A stretch of DNA of 13,406 nucleotides from JAJAZB01 sp964244295 (GCA_964244295.1 CAXTIG010000074.1:1-13406), one strand, 5' to 3'; shown: positions 6,439 to 12,856, numbered from the stretch's first letter. Notes: generated by a model not told the origin, from the sequence alone. A program made the numbers and translations.

Positions 6439-6873
6439 TCACCGCTCCTCGCACCCCTCCAGAATCACCCTTACCGAGTCGGTCTCGGTGAGGGTTTTTT
6501 CGCCGCCCCACTGGTTGTAAATGTAGGTCGTGATTTCGGCTATGTCGAGGGCTTGTAACTGAGTATTGCCGGGCATGGGCTGGGGGTAGCGCTTGCCGTT
6601 GACCACGAGCGAATCGGCCTGTCCGTAGCGAATGGCGCAGACAACCCGGGCTTTGTTGGTGGCCGTGAGGTAGTCGGCCCCGGCCAGGGGCGGGTATAAA
6701 TCGACCAGGCCCTTCCCGTCCGTTTGGTGGCAGTTGGCGCAGTGGAGGTTGTAGAGTTGCATCCCTTCCACAAAATACTGGTCGCGCTTGATTTCCTGCG
6801 GACTTTGGCAGGCCGTGAGTAGAAATGCGAGTTGCGGAATGCGGAGTGCGGAGTGGAAAAAGCGGCGAATCAT
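6439..6873 (-). CDS. lipoprotein c-type cytochrome
   Basis: This 144-residue class I cytochrome c has a lipoprotein signal ending LLTAC (Cys22), so it should be anchored in a membrane facing the periplasm. The single haem site is CANCHQ (Cys45, Cys48, His49), and the distal ligand is probably Met100 in PQPMPGN. The following DIAEITTYIYNQWG helix is typical of mono-haem cytochromes in Bacteroidota electron transport or dehydrogenase complexes. The partner oxidoreductase is not in the window. I chose the ATG at 6873; an upstream in-frame TTG adds three residues. The signal-peptide segment HSALRIPQLA is encoded by GCGGAGT-type heptamers (6827-6855). An intrinsic terminator for the opposite strand lies within its 3' coding end. 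Confidence 0.9.
   Translation of the reverse strand: MIRRFFHSALRIPQLAFLLTACQSPQEIKRDQYFVEGMQLYNLHCANCHQTDGKGLVDLYPPLAGADYLTATNKARVVCAIRYGQADSLVVNGKRYPQPMPGNTQLQALDIAEITTYIYNQWGGEKTLTETDSVRVILEGCEER
6467..6500 (+). terminator. intrinsic terminator for lptC embedded in the convergent cytochrome CDS
   Basis: ACCCTTACCGAG at 6467-6478 pairs with CTCGGTGAGGGT at 6484-6495 (11 Watson-Crick pairs plus one U-G wobble, 5-nt loop), followed by six T at 6495-6500. It lies about 95 nt beyond the lptC stop and inside the last third of the minus-strand cytochrome gene, coding for KTLTETDSVRV. The geometry is a textbook rho-independent terminator on the plus strand. Confidence 0.7.
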
Positions 6874-6958
6874 GGAAGGCAAAGATCGTTCATCTGAGCG
6901 TCAAATCCGCAGGGGCTGCGTCGAATCTTCGATTTCTGCACTCCTAAATCCGCGCTCC
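6827..6958. repeat. GCGGAGT heptamer array with degenerate inverted partner
   Basis: The units GCGAGTT, GCGGAAT, GCGGAGT, GCGGAGT at 6827-6854 are followed 83 nt later by GCACTCC, TAAATCC, GCGCTCC at 6938-6958, a degenerate reverse-complement array of the same word. The first arm is inside the cytochrome signal-peptide region, the second is in the gap upstream, and the start codon is in the loop. Confidence 0.65.
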
Positions 6959-6975
6959 CCAGGAGTTTCCCTGAC

Positions 6976-7680
6976 TCACTCAAAAACTGGCGACGAAGCA
7001 GGAACGGGGGGGGTAGCCCAGGGCCAGTAGCCGTCGTAGGTGCCGATGGGTTCTTCGGCCTGATACCCCTGGGCCGACAAGAATTCCCGGTAGTGATCAA
7101 GGATGCGTTGGAAAATACCCAAAATCGTCGGCAACTCGCGCAGGGTGTACGTCGTTTTATCGACCAGCAGGCGATTGCCTTCTAAGCGCAAAAAGCGCCA
7201 TTGCTCGGCGGTAGTTACGCAACCGTGCATAATTTCCACGGGGTGAGCAAAGTCTTGATTGAGCAGCCGTGCTCCCAGCATTTGCGCGGCACACTGGGGA
7301 ATACCCAGGTCGAAATTGTCCCGCTTCGCTTCCACCACCGAAAAAACAGGCAGGTTCGGATTCAGACTGTGCGTGTTTTTGGTGATGATGAAATCGCACT
7401 CACCCGTCAGCCCTGCTTCCCGACGAGCCGGTAACGTTTCTCCCGAAAAGAGCGTAAAAAAATCCTCGTTGCGTTTGATAACGTCCAGCAACACCGGAAA
7501 AACCACGGCTTCCGACTTTATCTTTTCGTTGCGCAACGAAAGCGTCTGCCCGCGTTCGATGGTTTTGAGCAAAAACGCATCGGGTTCAATCGGTGGCACC
7601 GCATCGAATAGTGGTACGACAGCGTTCGTAATGCCGAATTTAGACTCCAGATCCCAGAGGGTAAAATCGCTGTAGGCCAT
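6976..7680 (-). CDS. PD-(D/E)XK nuclease-like protein of unknown role
   Basis: This 234-residue soluble protein has no signal peptide. The residue pattern fits a PD-(D/E)XK fold: Glu57 in KSEAVVFPVLLDV (helix 1), Asp96 in GECDFIIT, Glu117-x-Lys119 in VVEAKRDNF, and Gln129/Gln133 in IPQCAAQM after it. These would form the metal-binding nuclease core. I know similar uncharacterised single-domain proteins in Bacteroidota and cyanobacteria, but no assigned function. It begins 19 nt after the GNAT gene on the same strand, so the two are probably co-transcribed. The C terminus runs through a stretch of eight C (G8 on the plus strand), a slippage-prone tract that could change the last residues. No methylase or DNA-recognition partner is in the window. 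Confidence 0.8.
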   Translation of the reverse strand: MAYSDFTLWDLESKFGITNAVVPLFDAVPPIEPDAFLLKTIERGQTLSLRNEKIKSEAVVFPVLLDVIKRNEDFFTLFSGETLPARREAGLTGECDFIITKNTHSLNPNLPVFSVVEAKRDNFDLGIPQCAAQMLGARLLNQDFAHPVEIMHGCVTTAEQWRFLRLEGNRLLVDKTTYTLRELPTILGIFQRILDHYREFLSAQGYQAEEPIGTYDGYWPWATPPVPASSPVFE

Positions 7681-7699
7681 GAACGGGCAGGTTTTTGCC

Positions 7700-8266
7700 T
7701 CAAGTTACAAAATTCCATTCATCAAGCGTTTTCACCATATCGAGGTTGTCTTTGCCGTCGTGCCAGAACCGGCCCACTAACTCGAAGCCCTGACGGGTGT
7801 AGTACCGAATGGCCCGCTCATTGGTGGCCTGTACACCACCCCAGAGCAGCATTTGCCTAAACGGATAGGGCCGCAAGTCTTCCAGTACAACCCCGAACAT
7901 CGCGTTGCCCAGGCCGCTGCTTTGCCAGGCATCGGCTACGGAGGGGGCAAAGGTGCAGGTGTTCTTTTCATCGAGTACCCAGCCCGCGTTTTCGTAGCGT
8001 CGTCGGTCTTCCGGCAGCGTACCCTTTTTCACCAGCAGATAGGCAACGACGGTGTTTTCGGGCGAAAAGGCCAGGTAGCGCAGCACGTCGTCGGTCTCAT
8101 TCCGGCAAATCTGCCGAACCGTTTCCGGGTCGAAGGAATGCGGGCCGAAGCGGGAGCGGCTTTCGGCGGAGAGGACGTTGAGGTAGGCCACCAATGCAGT
8201 TTCGTCGGCCTCGGCCAGCCGCCGAACGGTGCAGGTAACGCCGGTTTTTAGAGTTAGAGCAACCAT
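7700..8266 (-). CDS. GNAT-family N-acetyltransferase
   Basis: This 188-residue protein has a GNAT fold. The acetyl-CoA pyrophosphate loop is QSSGLG at residues 115-120 (Q/RxxGxG/A) in VADAWQSSGLGNAMF, and motif B is NERAIRYYTRQGFE (about 149-162), followed by a short final strand. The N-terminal part (VRRLAEADETALVAYLNVLS) is the usual first strand and helix. The acceptor (amine of a small molecule, peptide or protein) cannot be inferred. It lies 60 nt after mlaF on the same strand and 19 nt before the nuclease-like gene, so it may be read from the upstream promoter. Nothing links it functionally to lipid transport. Confidence 0.88.
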   Translation of the reverse strand: MVALTLKTGVTCTVRRLAEADETALVAYLNVLSAESRSRFGPHSFDPETVRQICRNETDDVLRYLAFSPENTVVAYLLVKKGTLPEDRRRYENAGWVLDEKNTCTFAPSVADAWQSSGLGNAMFGVVLEDLRPYPFRQMLLWGGVQATNERAIRYYTRQGFELVGRFWHDGKDNLDMVKTLDEWNFVT

Positions 8267-8326
8267 TATTTTTACAAATACCCCAATTTCAACTCGCGAG
8301 CCGCCGCCGCCGATTCCCGTTCGACT

Positions 8327-9070
8327 CTATTTCATGTCCCGCAGCAATTTATTCGAGAACAAAAATTCCTGCAATTCGGGCACGGTGGTGGCAGTGATAC
8401 CGGCGCTGTCGCCTTCCCAGAGTTTGCGGCCCTGGTAGAGAAACATCACGTACTCGCCGATGCCCATCACCGAGTTCATGTCGTGGGTGATGACGACCGT
8501 GGTTATTTTAAATTCGTCGGTAATTTCCTTGATGAGGTCGTCGATTTTTACGCTCGTGAGTGGGTCGAGGCCGGAATTGGGTTCGTCGCAGAACAGGTAC
8601 TTCGGGTTCATCACGATGGAGCGGGCAATGCCCACGCGTTTTTTCATCCCGCCCGAAATTTCCGAGGGCATCCGGTCGCCCGCTTTTTCCAGTCCCACGC
8701 GTTGGAGGCAAAAATCCACCCGGTCGCGCTTTTCGTCTTCACTCTGGGCGGTGAGCATATCGAGGGGAAATTTGACGTTTTCAAAAACCGTTTTCGAGTC
8801 GAACAGGGCACTGCCCTGAAACAACACGCCCATTTCGCGGCGGATTTCCTTTTTCACCTCGTCGTCGGAATTCCAGAAATCACGCCCGTCGTAGAGCACC
8901 TGGCCCTGCTCCGGCTCGATCAGCCCAATGATGCACTTGAGCAGCACACTCTTGCCCGTGCCGGAGCCGCCGATGATGAGGCTGGTGTTGGAATCCTGAA
9001 AGGTGCCGTCGATGCCCGCCAGCACCTGCCGCCCGTCGAAGGATTTTTGGATGTTTTTAATTTCAATCAT
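8327..9070 (-). CDS. mlaF: MlaF-type ABC transporter ATPase
   Basis: This 247-residue ATP-binding subunit belongs to the Mla/MCE phospholipid transporter. The Walker A motif is GGSGTGKS (34-41), the Q-loop region GVLFQGSALFDSKTVFENV is typical of MlaF, the signature is ISGGMKKR (138-145), Walker B is YLFCDEP (158-164) and the H-loop is His196. MlaF works with the permease MlaE and an MCE-domain MlaD in the inner membrane to move phospholipids between membranes. I chose the ATG at 9070, giving MIEIKNIQKSF; the longer frame upstream reads through the heptamer array at 9078-9166 and encodes a low-complexity tail. It follows mlaE by 94 nt, a gap that consists mostly of an inverted repeat. No mlaD is present in the window. 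Confidence 0.93.
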   Translation of the reverse strand: MIEIKNIQKSFDGRQVLAGIDGTFQDSNTSLIIGGSGTGKSVLLKCIIGLIEPEQGQVLYDGRDFWNSDDEVKKEIRREMGVLFQGSALFDSKTVFENVKFPLDMLTAQSEDEKRDRVDFCLQRVGLEKAGDRMPSEISGGMKKRVGIARSIVMNPKYLFCDEPNSGLDPLTSVKIDDLIKEITDEFKITTVVITHDMNSVMGIGEYVMFLYQGRKLWEGDSAGITATTVPELQEFLFSNKLLRDMK

Positions 9071-9077
9071 TTTCGTT

Positions 9078-9166
9078 AGAAACAAGAAGCGAGAGACAGG
9101 AAACAAGAAAAAGGAGATCGTCAACAACTGTATTTTCTTGTCTCCTGTCTCTTGTTTCTTGCCTCT
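9078..9166. repeat. 34-bp inverted array of heptamers between mlaE and mlaF
   Basis: The left arm 9078-9111 contains units GAAACAA, GAAGCGA, GAGACAG, GAAACAA and GAAAAAG in 7-nt register. The right arm 9133-9166 contains TCTTGTC, TCCTGTC, TCTTGTT, TCTTGCC. Over 34 nt they pair with five mismatches, all transitions. The right arm overlaps the mlaE stop codon by 2 nt, and the left arm starts 7 nt from the mlaF start. Confidence 0.9.
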
Positions 9167-9893
9167 AAAGCAGAAGCTGCGCCAGCAAGTAATCGGCCAC
9201 CAGCACGGCGATGCAACTGTTGGTGACGGCCTTCGTGCTGGCCCGGCCCACTTCAAGCGCGCCGCCGCTGGTGTAGTAGCCCTGGTAAGCCGAAATGGAG
9301 GCAATCAGGAAGGCAAACACCACCGATTTGATGAGGGCGAAGGGGATGTTGAACGCGTTGAAATCGGAGCGGATGCCGTACACGTACTCTTCGGGGGTGA
9401 TGACCCCCGACAGGGTACCAGCCAGGTAGCCGCCGTAAATCGAAAGAAAGCCCGCCAGCACCACCAGCATCGGGAAAACGAGCATGGCCGCCACGATTTT
9501 GGGCAGCACCAGGTACGAGGTGGAGTTGATGCCCATCACTTCGAGGGCGTCGATTTGCTCGGTCACGCGCATGGTGCCGATGGTGCCCGCGATGTTGGAC
9601 CCGACCTTGCCCGACAGCACGATGCAGGTGATGGTGGGGGCCAGTTCGAGCAGGGTCATGTCGCGCACGATGAGGCTGATGACGTAGGTGGGAATCAGCG
9701 GACTAACCAGGTTGTAGGCCGTTTGTACGCAGGTCACTGCCCCGATGAACGTGCTCACGATGGCCACGATGAAGATGGAATCGATGCCGATGAGCACGCC
9801 TTCCTCGAACACCTGACGAATGTACACGCCGACTTTCTCGCGGCTGCGGAGGAGGTTGCCGAGGAAGATGAAGTACTTGCCTAAGTTGGACAT
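9165..9893 (-). CDS. mlaE: MlaE-type ABC transporter permease
   Basis: This 242-residue inner membrane protein has the MlaE (DUF140) permease pattern: several hydrophobic segments and the conserved block LELAPTITCIVLSGKVGSNIAGTIGTM, then RVTEQIDALEVMGINSTSYLVLPK. It forms the membrane channel of the MCE phospholipid transporter and pairs with MlaF, encoded next. The start MSNLGKYFIFLGNLL at 9893 matches the family N terminus; the frame is open upstream to 9935 but that part lies in the perfect 42-bp inverted repeat. Length is close to the usual 240-260. Regulation is not visible beyond a TAnnTTTG-poor upstream region. Confidence 0.93.
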   Translation of the reverse strand: MSNLGKYFIFLGNLLRSREKVGVYIRQVFEEGVLIGIDSIFIVAIVSTFIGAVTCVQTAYNLVSPLIPTYVISLIVRDMTLLELAPTITCIVLSGKVGSNIAGTIGTMRVTEQIDALEVMGINSTSYLVLPKIVAAMLVFPMLVVLAGFLSIYGGYLAGTLSGVITPEEYVYGIRSDFNAFNIPFALIKSVVFAFLIASISAYQGYYTSGGALEVGRASTKAVTNSCIAVLVADYLLAQLLL

Positions 9894-9907
9894 GAATGCG
9901 AAAGATT

Positions 9908-10023
9908 GTCTGAACCGCGATTGGCCCGGATTCAAGGATTTTCAGGATGATAAATCCAGAAATTAAAAATCAGGAATCATCCATCCTGAAAATCCTTGAA
10001 TCCGGGCCAATCGCGGTTCAGAC
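9908..10023. repeat. perfect 42-bp inverted repeat between the 10841 gene and mlaE
   Basis: The arms 9908-9949 and 9982-10023 are exactly complementary over 42 bp. The loop (9950-9981) also has partial self-complementarity (ATAAATCC against GGAATCAT). The right arm ends on the first base of the minus-strand gene's stop codon, and the left arm lies 14 nt from the mlaE start. The pair is between two genes of the same strand and fills the gap. No terminator T-run is seen. Confidence 0.96.
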
Positions 10024-10841
10024 TAAAAGAAAATTCCCACCCCAAACGTCGCCCCTAGCGTACCGATCCGCTGCGAAAACGCTTCCCTGGGTTGGGAAAA
10101 CAGGAGTGGAATGGTTCGCTGTGTCCCATTGAGTGTCACCGTCCAGGCGCCGCTGGTGTTGTAGGCGCTATCCGGAAATTGGGGCCGCGCCCGCACGGCG
10201 TCGAGGTTAGCCACGAGGTGAAACCCCTCCTGCACCCGAAACCGCAGGCCCAGGCCCCCACCGTATAGAAAACCAGTGCCTCGGAGGCGCTGCGTCGTCA
10301 ACAGTCCGTCAAAATTGGTACCCTTGCCATTGGCCGTGACGGGTGGGTAGGCGGCGTTGACCAAACCGAGGTTCAAACGGCCTTCCACGGCAAAGCGTTC
10401 CCCCAGGTGAGCCACTAAAAATGGCGAAACGTACCCCCCCAGAAAGCGCCAGGATTCGGCGCTGGCCGCCCAAGTGATGGGGGGCAAGGGTGGCAGGGCC
10501 GACGAACCGGGTATGCCGCTGAGTGCGGAGTTGAATGCATCGAGGTAGCTATCCTGGACGAGTTCGGTGAGCTTGTCGTTGTTGACCGGGTTGGTCCAGC
10601 CGAAGCCCGTCACCGACACGCCCAGCCAGCGGTTGAATTCGTGCCCGACGGTCAGGCCGAAAAACGTGCCGGGCTTGGCGTAGGCGGCCACGCGCTGGTC
10701 GTCGGGGTTGCCGGTGAGTTCAGCGGCGGGAAAAGCCGGGCCGAGGGCGACTTTCACGAAAAATTTAGCCGGTGGCGGGGCCTGCTGCGCCCACAGCGGG
10801 AGACCACTCAGCAGTAGGACCAGCCCAATCAGGATTCGCAT
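10023..10841 (-). CDS. outer membrane beta-barrel protein (OmpA/porin-like)
   Basis: This 272-residue protein has a signal peptide (MRILIGLVLLLSGLPLWA, likely cut after Ala18) and a mature part of alternating strands: FFVKVALGPAFP, FGLTVGHEFNRWLGVSVTGFGW, LAHLGERFAVEGRLNLGL, FLYGGGLGLRFRVQEGFHLVANL and the final IGTLGATFGVGIFF, ending in Phe like a barrel targeted to the BAM complex. It resembles PF13568-type beta-barrels of Bacteroidota, with no catalytic or binding motif. The ATG at 10841 gives a clean signal peptide; an ATG at 10874 would add 11 residues. It lies upstream of mlaE on the same strand, and a perfect inverted repeat abuts its stop codon. A link with lipid transport is possible but not shown. 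Confidence 0.82.
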   Translation of the reverse strand: MRILIGLVLLLSGLPLWAQQAPPPAKFFVKVALGPAFPAAELTGNPDDQRVAAYAKPGTFFGLTVGHEFNRWLGVSVTGFGWTNPVNNDKLTELVQDSYLDAFNSALSGIPGSSALPPLPPITWAASAESWRFLGGYVSPFLVAHLGERFAVEGRLNLGLVNAAYPPVTANGKGTNFDGLLTTQRLRGTGFLYGGGLGLRFRVQEGFHLVANLDAVRARPQFPDSAYNTSGAWTVTLNGTQRTIPLLFSQPREAFSQRIGTLGATFGVGIFF

Positions 10842-10884
10842 GGGGAGAAAGAAGGGTGTTTTTGACACGAACATACCGCTAAAT

Positions 10885-11010
10885 TTGGGTTTGATGGTTT
10901 GAGGTTTGACGGTTTGAGGTTTGACGGTTGAAGTTAGTGCGAATAAACCAGCCTATAACCCCGACCTTTCAAACCATCAAACCTCAAACCGTCAAACTTT
11001 TTAAACCCAA
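10885..11010. repeat. inverted word array in the divergent promoter region
   Basis: The left arm 10904-10929 is built from alternating GTTTGAG and GTTTGACG units. It pairs with 10972-10997 over 26 bp with one mismatch. Outer flanks TTGGGTTT (10885-10892) and AAACCCAA (11003-11010) are complementary as well. The right flank ends 2 nt before the SDR start codon. Unlike most others, it sits between divergent genes, so it cannot be a terminator for either. Confidence 0.88.
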
Positions 11011-11012
11011 CC

Positions 11013-11720
11013 ATGAACCCTCTTCTCATCGTCAGCGGCGGCAGCAAAGGCATTGGCCGGGCCGTGGTCGAACGCTTCGCCCGCGAAGGTTTCGACGCCC
11101 TCGTCTGCGCCCGCAGCGCCGATGACCTGGCCCGGTTTGAAACCGATTTTTCCGCTCGGTTTCCCCTCGTTTCCCTGCAAACCTTCCGCGCCGACCTGGG
11201 CCAGCGGGCGGAGGTCGAGGCCTTCGTTCACTTCATCAACGCCCAAAACCGGCCCGTCGAGGTGCTGGTCAACAACGCGGGTACGTTCCGCCCCGGTCAG
11301 ATTCACAACGAAGAAGAAGGGGTTTTGGAAGAACTTTTCGCCGTCAACGTGCAGAGCGCCTACCACCTTACGCGTGGAATCGTGGGTGGTATGATGGCCC
11401 GTAAAAAAGGCTACATCGTCAACGTTTGCTCGACGGCCAGCATCACCGGATACACCAACGGTGGCTCGTACTGCATCACCAAGCACGCCTTGCTGGGCCT
11501 GAGCCGGGTGCTGCGCGAAGAACTGAAACCCCACGGCGTAAAAGTAACCGCCGTGCTGCCGGGGGCCACGCTCACCGACAGTTGGGCGGGCAGCGACCTC
11601 CCGCCGGAGCGTTTCATGACCGCCGCCGACGTGGCCGACCTGCTCTGGGCCTGCTACATCCTCTCGCCGGGGGCGGTGGTCGAGGAGATTCTGATGCGGC
11701 CGCAGTTGGGGGACATTTAG
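11013..11720 (+). CDS. short-chain dehydrogenase/reductase
   Basis: This 235-residue classical SDR has a Rossmann fold. The nucleotide-binding loop is SGGSKGIG (residues 8-15, the TGxxxGIG motif with Ser for Thr). NNAG is at 87-90, Asn112 lies in the VNVQSAYHL helix, the catalytic Ser is in STASITG (Ser143), and the YxxxK pair is Tyr153/Lys157 in YCITK. CARSADDL after the second strand hints at NADP(H) preference through the Arg. The C terminus (VVEEILMRPQLGDI) resembles FabG/sepiapterin-reductase-like SDRs. The substrate is unknown. It begins 2 nt after a repeat arm and ends 2 nt before another, and the ROK kinase gene follows 116 nt later, possibly co-transcribed. Confidence 0.92.
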   Translation: MNPLLIVSGGSKGIGRAVVERFAREGFDALVCARSADDLARFETDFSARFPLVSLQTFRADLGQRAEVEAFVHFINAQNRPVEVLVNNAGTFRPGQIHNEEEGVLEELFAVNVQSAYHLTRGIVGGMMARKKGYIVNVCSTASITGYTNGGSYCITKHALLGLSRVLREELKPHGVKVTAVLPGATLTDSWAGSDLPPERFMTAADVADLLWACYILSPGAVVEEILMRPQLGDI

Positions 11721-11722
11721 AA

Positions 11723-11797
11723 GTTGAAAATTGAAAGTTGAAAATTGAAAATTCAGGGTGGCACCAACTTTCAACTCTCAACTTTCAACTTTCAACT
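11723..11797. repeat. inverted heptamer array between the SDR and ROK genes
   Basis: The left arm consists of GTTGAAA, ATTGAAA, GTTGAAA, ATTGAAA, ATT (11723-11753). The right arm is AACTTTC, AACTCTC, AACTTTC, AACTTTC, AACT (11766-11797). Pairing is good but not perfect, differing mostly by transitions. The left arm starts 2 nt after the SDR stop. The words match the lone array at 67-97. The last right-arm base begins a TACTTTTG promoter box. Confidence 0.88.
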
Positions 11798-11804
11798 ACT
11801 TTTG
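11797..11804 (+). promoter_or_regulatory. candidate -7 promoter box of the ROK gene
   Basis: TACTTTTG followed by C fits TAnnTTTG, 33 nt before the ATG. The same octamer is seen at 33-40. There is no clear TTG at -33. The repeat arm ends on its first base, so it may influence promoter strength or have been inserted next to it. Confidence 0.4.
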
Positions 11805-11836
11805 CCCGACCAATCCTCAATTCCTGACCGCACCGC

Positions 11837-12775
11837 ATGGAAAATACCCAGTACCTCGGCATCGACGTCGGCGGCACCAACGTGAAAATGGGCATCGTGG
11901 ACGCCAAATCCGGTAAGATTTCTAATTTTTACAGCCACGATACGGCCTCCTGGCGCGAATCGGGACAGTTTGTGAAAAGCCTGGCCGATGCCATCGCCGT
12001 CGAACTGTCGGGCTACAAAGACATTCACCGCGTGGGCATCGGCCTGCCGGGCACCATCAGCCGCGACCGCACGACACTCGAGGAAATCACGGCCATTCCC
12101 GAAATCAACGGCACGGCGCTGGTCCCTTACCTGAAGTCGCGCTTTCCCACCCACGAATTTTACCTCGAAAACGATGCCGCCGCCGCCGCCCTGGGTGAGT
12201 TTTATTTCGGCGAAGGTGCCCTCGATGGTGACTACATTTTCATCACCCTGGGTACCGGCGTTGGCGGGGCGGCCATCATCGACAAAAAGGTGTTCATCGG
12301 CGGCGGCAACGCCATGGAACCCGGTCATATGCCCTCGCGCCACGGCAAGGTGCTCGAACGCAACATCGGTAAAAAGGAACTCCTCGACCTCGCCGAAACC
12401 ATGCGGGCGACCTACGTCGGCCCCACCCTACTCCCCGGCGACGGCACCATCAGCACCACCGGGTTAGTCGCCGCCGCCACGGCGGGCGACGATTTGGCCC
12501 TGAAAATTCTGGCCGAAGTCGGCGTGATGCTCGGCGAGGCGCTCGTCTCACTTATCCGCATTCTCGACATCAAAACCGTCCTCATCGGCGGGGGCCTGTC
12601 GGCTTCGTTCGATTTCATCCTGCCCGCCGTGCAGGCCCAACTCGACTACTGGCTCACGCCGTACTACCTCGACGCGTTGAAAATTCAACGCGCCACGCTG
12701 GGCAACGACGCGGGATTGCTGGGTGCCGCTTCGCTGTGCTTCGAGGTGCAGGATGGGGTTGGGGCGGGGGAGTGA
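11837..12775 (+). CDS. ROK-family sugar kinase without the zinc-site cysteines
   Basis: This 312-residue protein fits ROK kinases (glucokinase-like, ASKHA fold), which phosphorylate glucose or related sugars with ATP in the cytoplasm. Seen: phosphate-1 motif DVGGTNVKMG (10-19), LENDAAAAALGE with the catalytic Asp113, the TLGTGVGG phosphate-2 motif (138-144), a substrate-binding EPGHM (161-165, Glu161 and His164 as in GExGH), and GGGLSASFDFILP near 251-263. The family's CxCGxxGC zinc motif is absent: the stretch after GHM reads PSRHGKVLERNIGK, and the only Cys is residue 301. Its fold and activity may still hold, as zinc-free ROK relatives exist. It could be a kinase for another sugar. It lies downstream of the SDR gene. 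Confidence 0.87.
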   Translation: MENTQYLGIDVGGTNVKMGIVDAKSGKISNFYSHDTASWRESGQFVKSLADAIAVELSGYKDIHRVGIGLPGTISRDRTTLEEITAIPEINGTALVPYLKSRFPTHEFYLENDAAAAALGEFYFGEGALDGDYIFITLGTGVGGAAIIDKKVFIGGGNAMEPGHMPSRHGKVLERNIGKKELLDLAETMRATYVGPTLLPGDGTISTTGLVAAATAGDDLALKILAEVGVMLGEALVSLIRILDIKTVLIGGGLSASFDFILPAVQAQLDYWLTPYYLDALKIQRATLGNDAGLLGAASLCFEVQDGVGAGE

Positions 12776-12856
12776 AATGACTGAGTGATTGAGTGAACTG
12801 AGTGACTGAGTGAGAAGGAAATGCACCTGCTTTCTCACTCAGCCCACTCAGTCATT
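12776..12856. repeat. asymmetric inverted array downstream of the ROK gene
   Basis: The left arm 12776-12816 has about four 8-nt words (TGACTGAG, TGATTGAG, TGAACTGAG, TGACTGAG). The right arm 12832-12856 is the reverse complement of the two ends of the left arm but is 16 nt shorter, as if two words were lost. It starts immediately after the ROK stop codon (0 nt gap). The 15-nt loop holds no T-run. Confidence 0.85.

Noticed and set aside
9071..9304. N-terminal extension of MlaF upstream of 9070
   Set aside because: It would translate the heptamer array and overlap mlaE; the internal ATG at 9070 matches the family N terminus.
9003..9884. Plus-strand frame opposite mlaE
   Set aside because: His/Gly/Asp-rich antisense translation; the minus strand carries a strong MlaE signature.
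67..12856. CRISPR array interpretation of the repeats
   Set aside because: Words are 7-9 nt, degenerate and without unique spacers; no cas genes are present.
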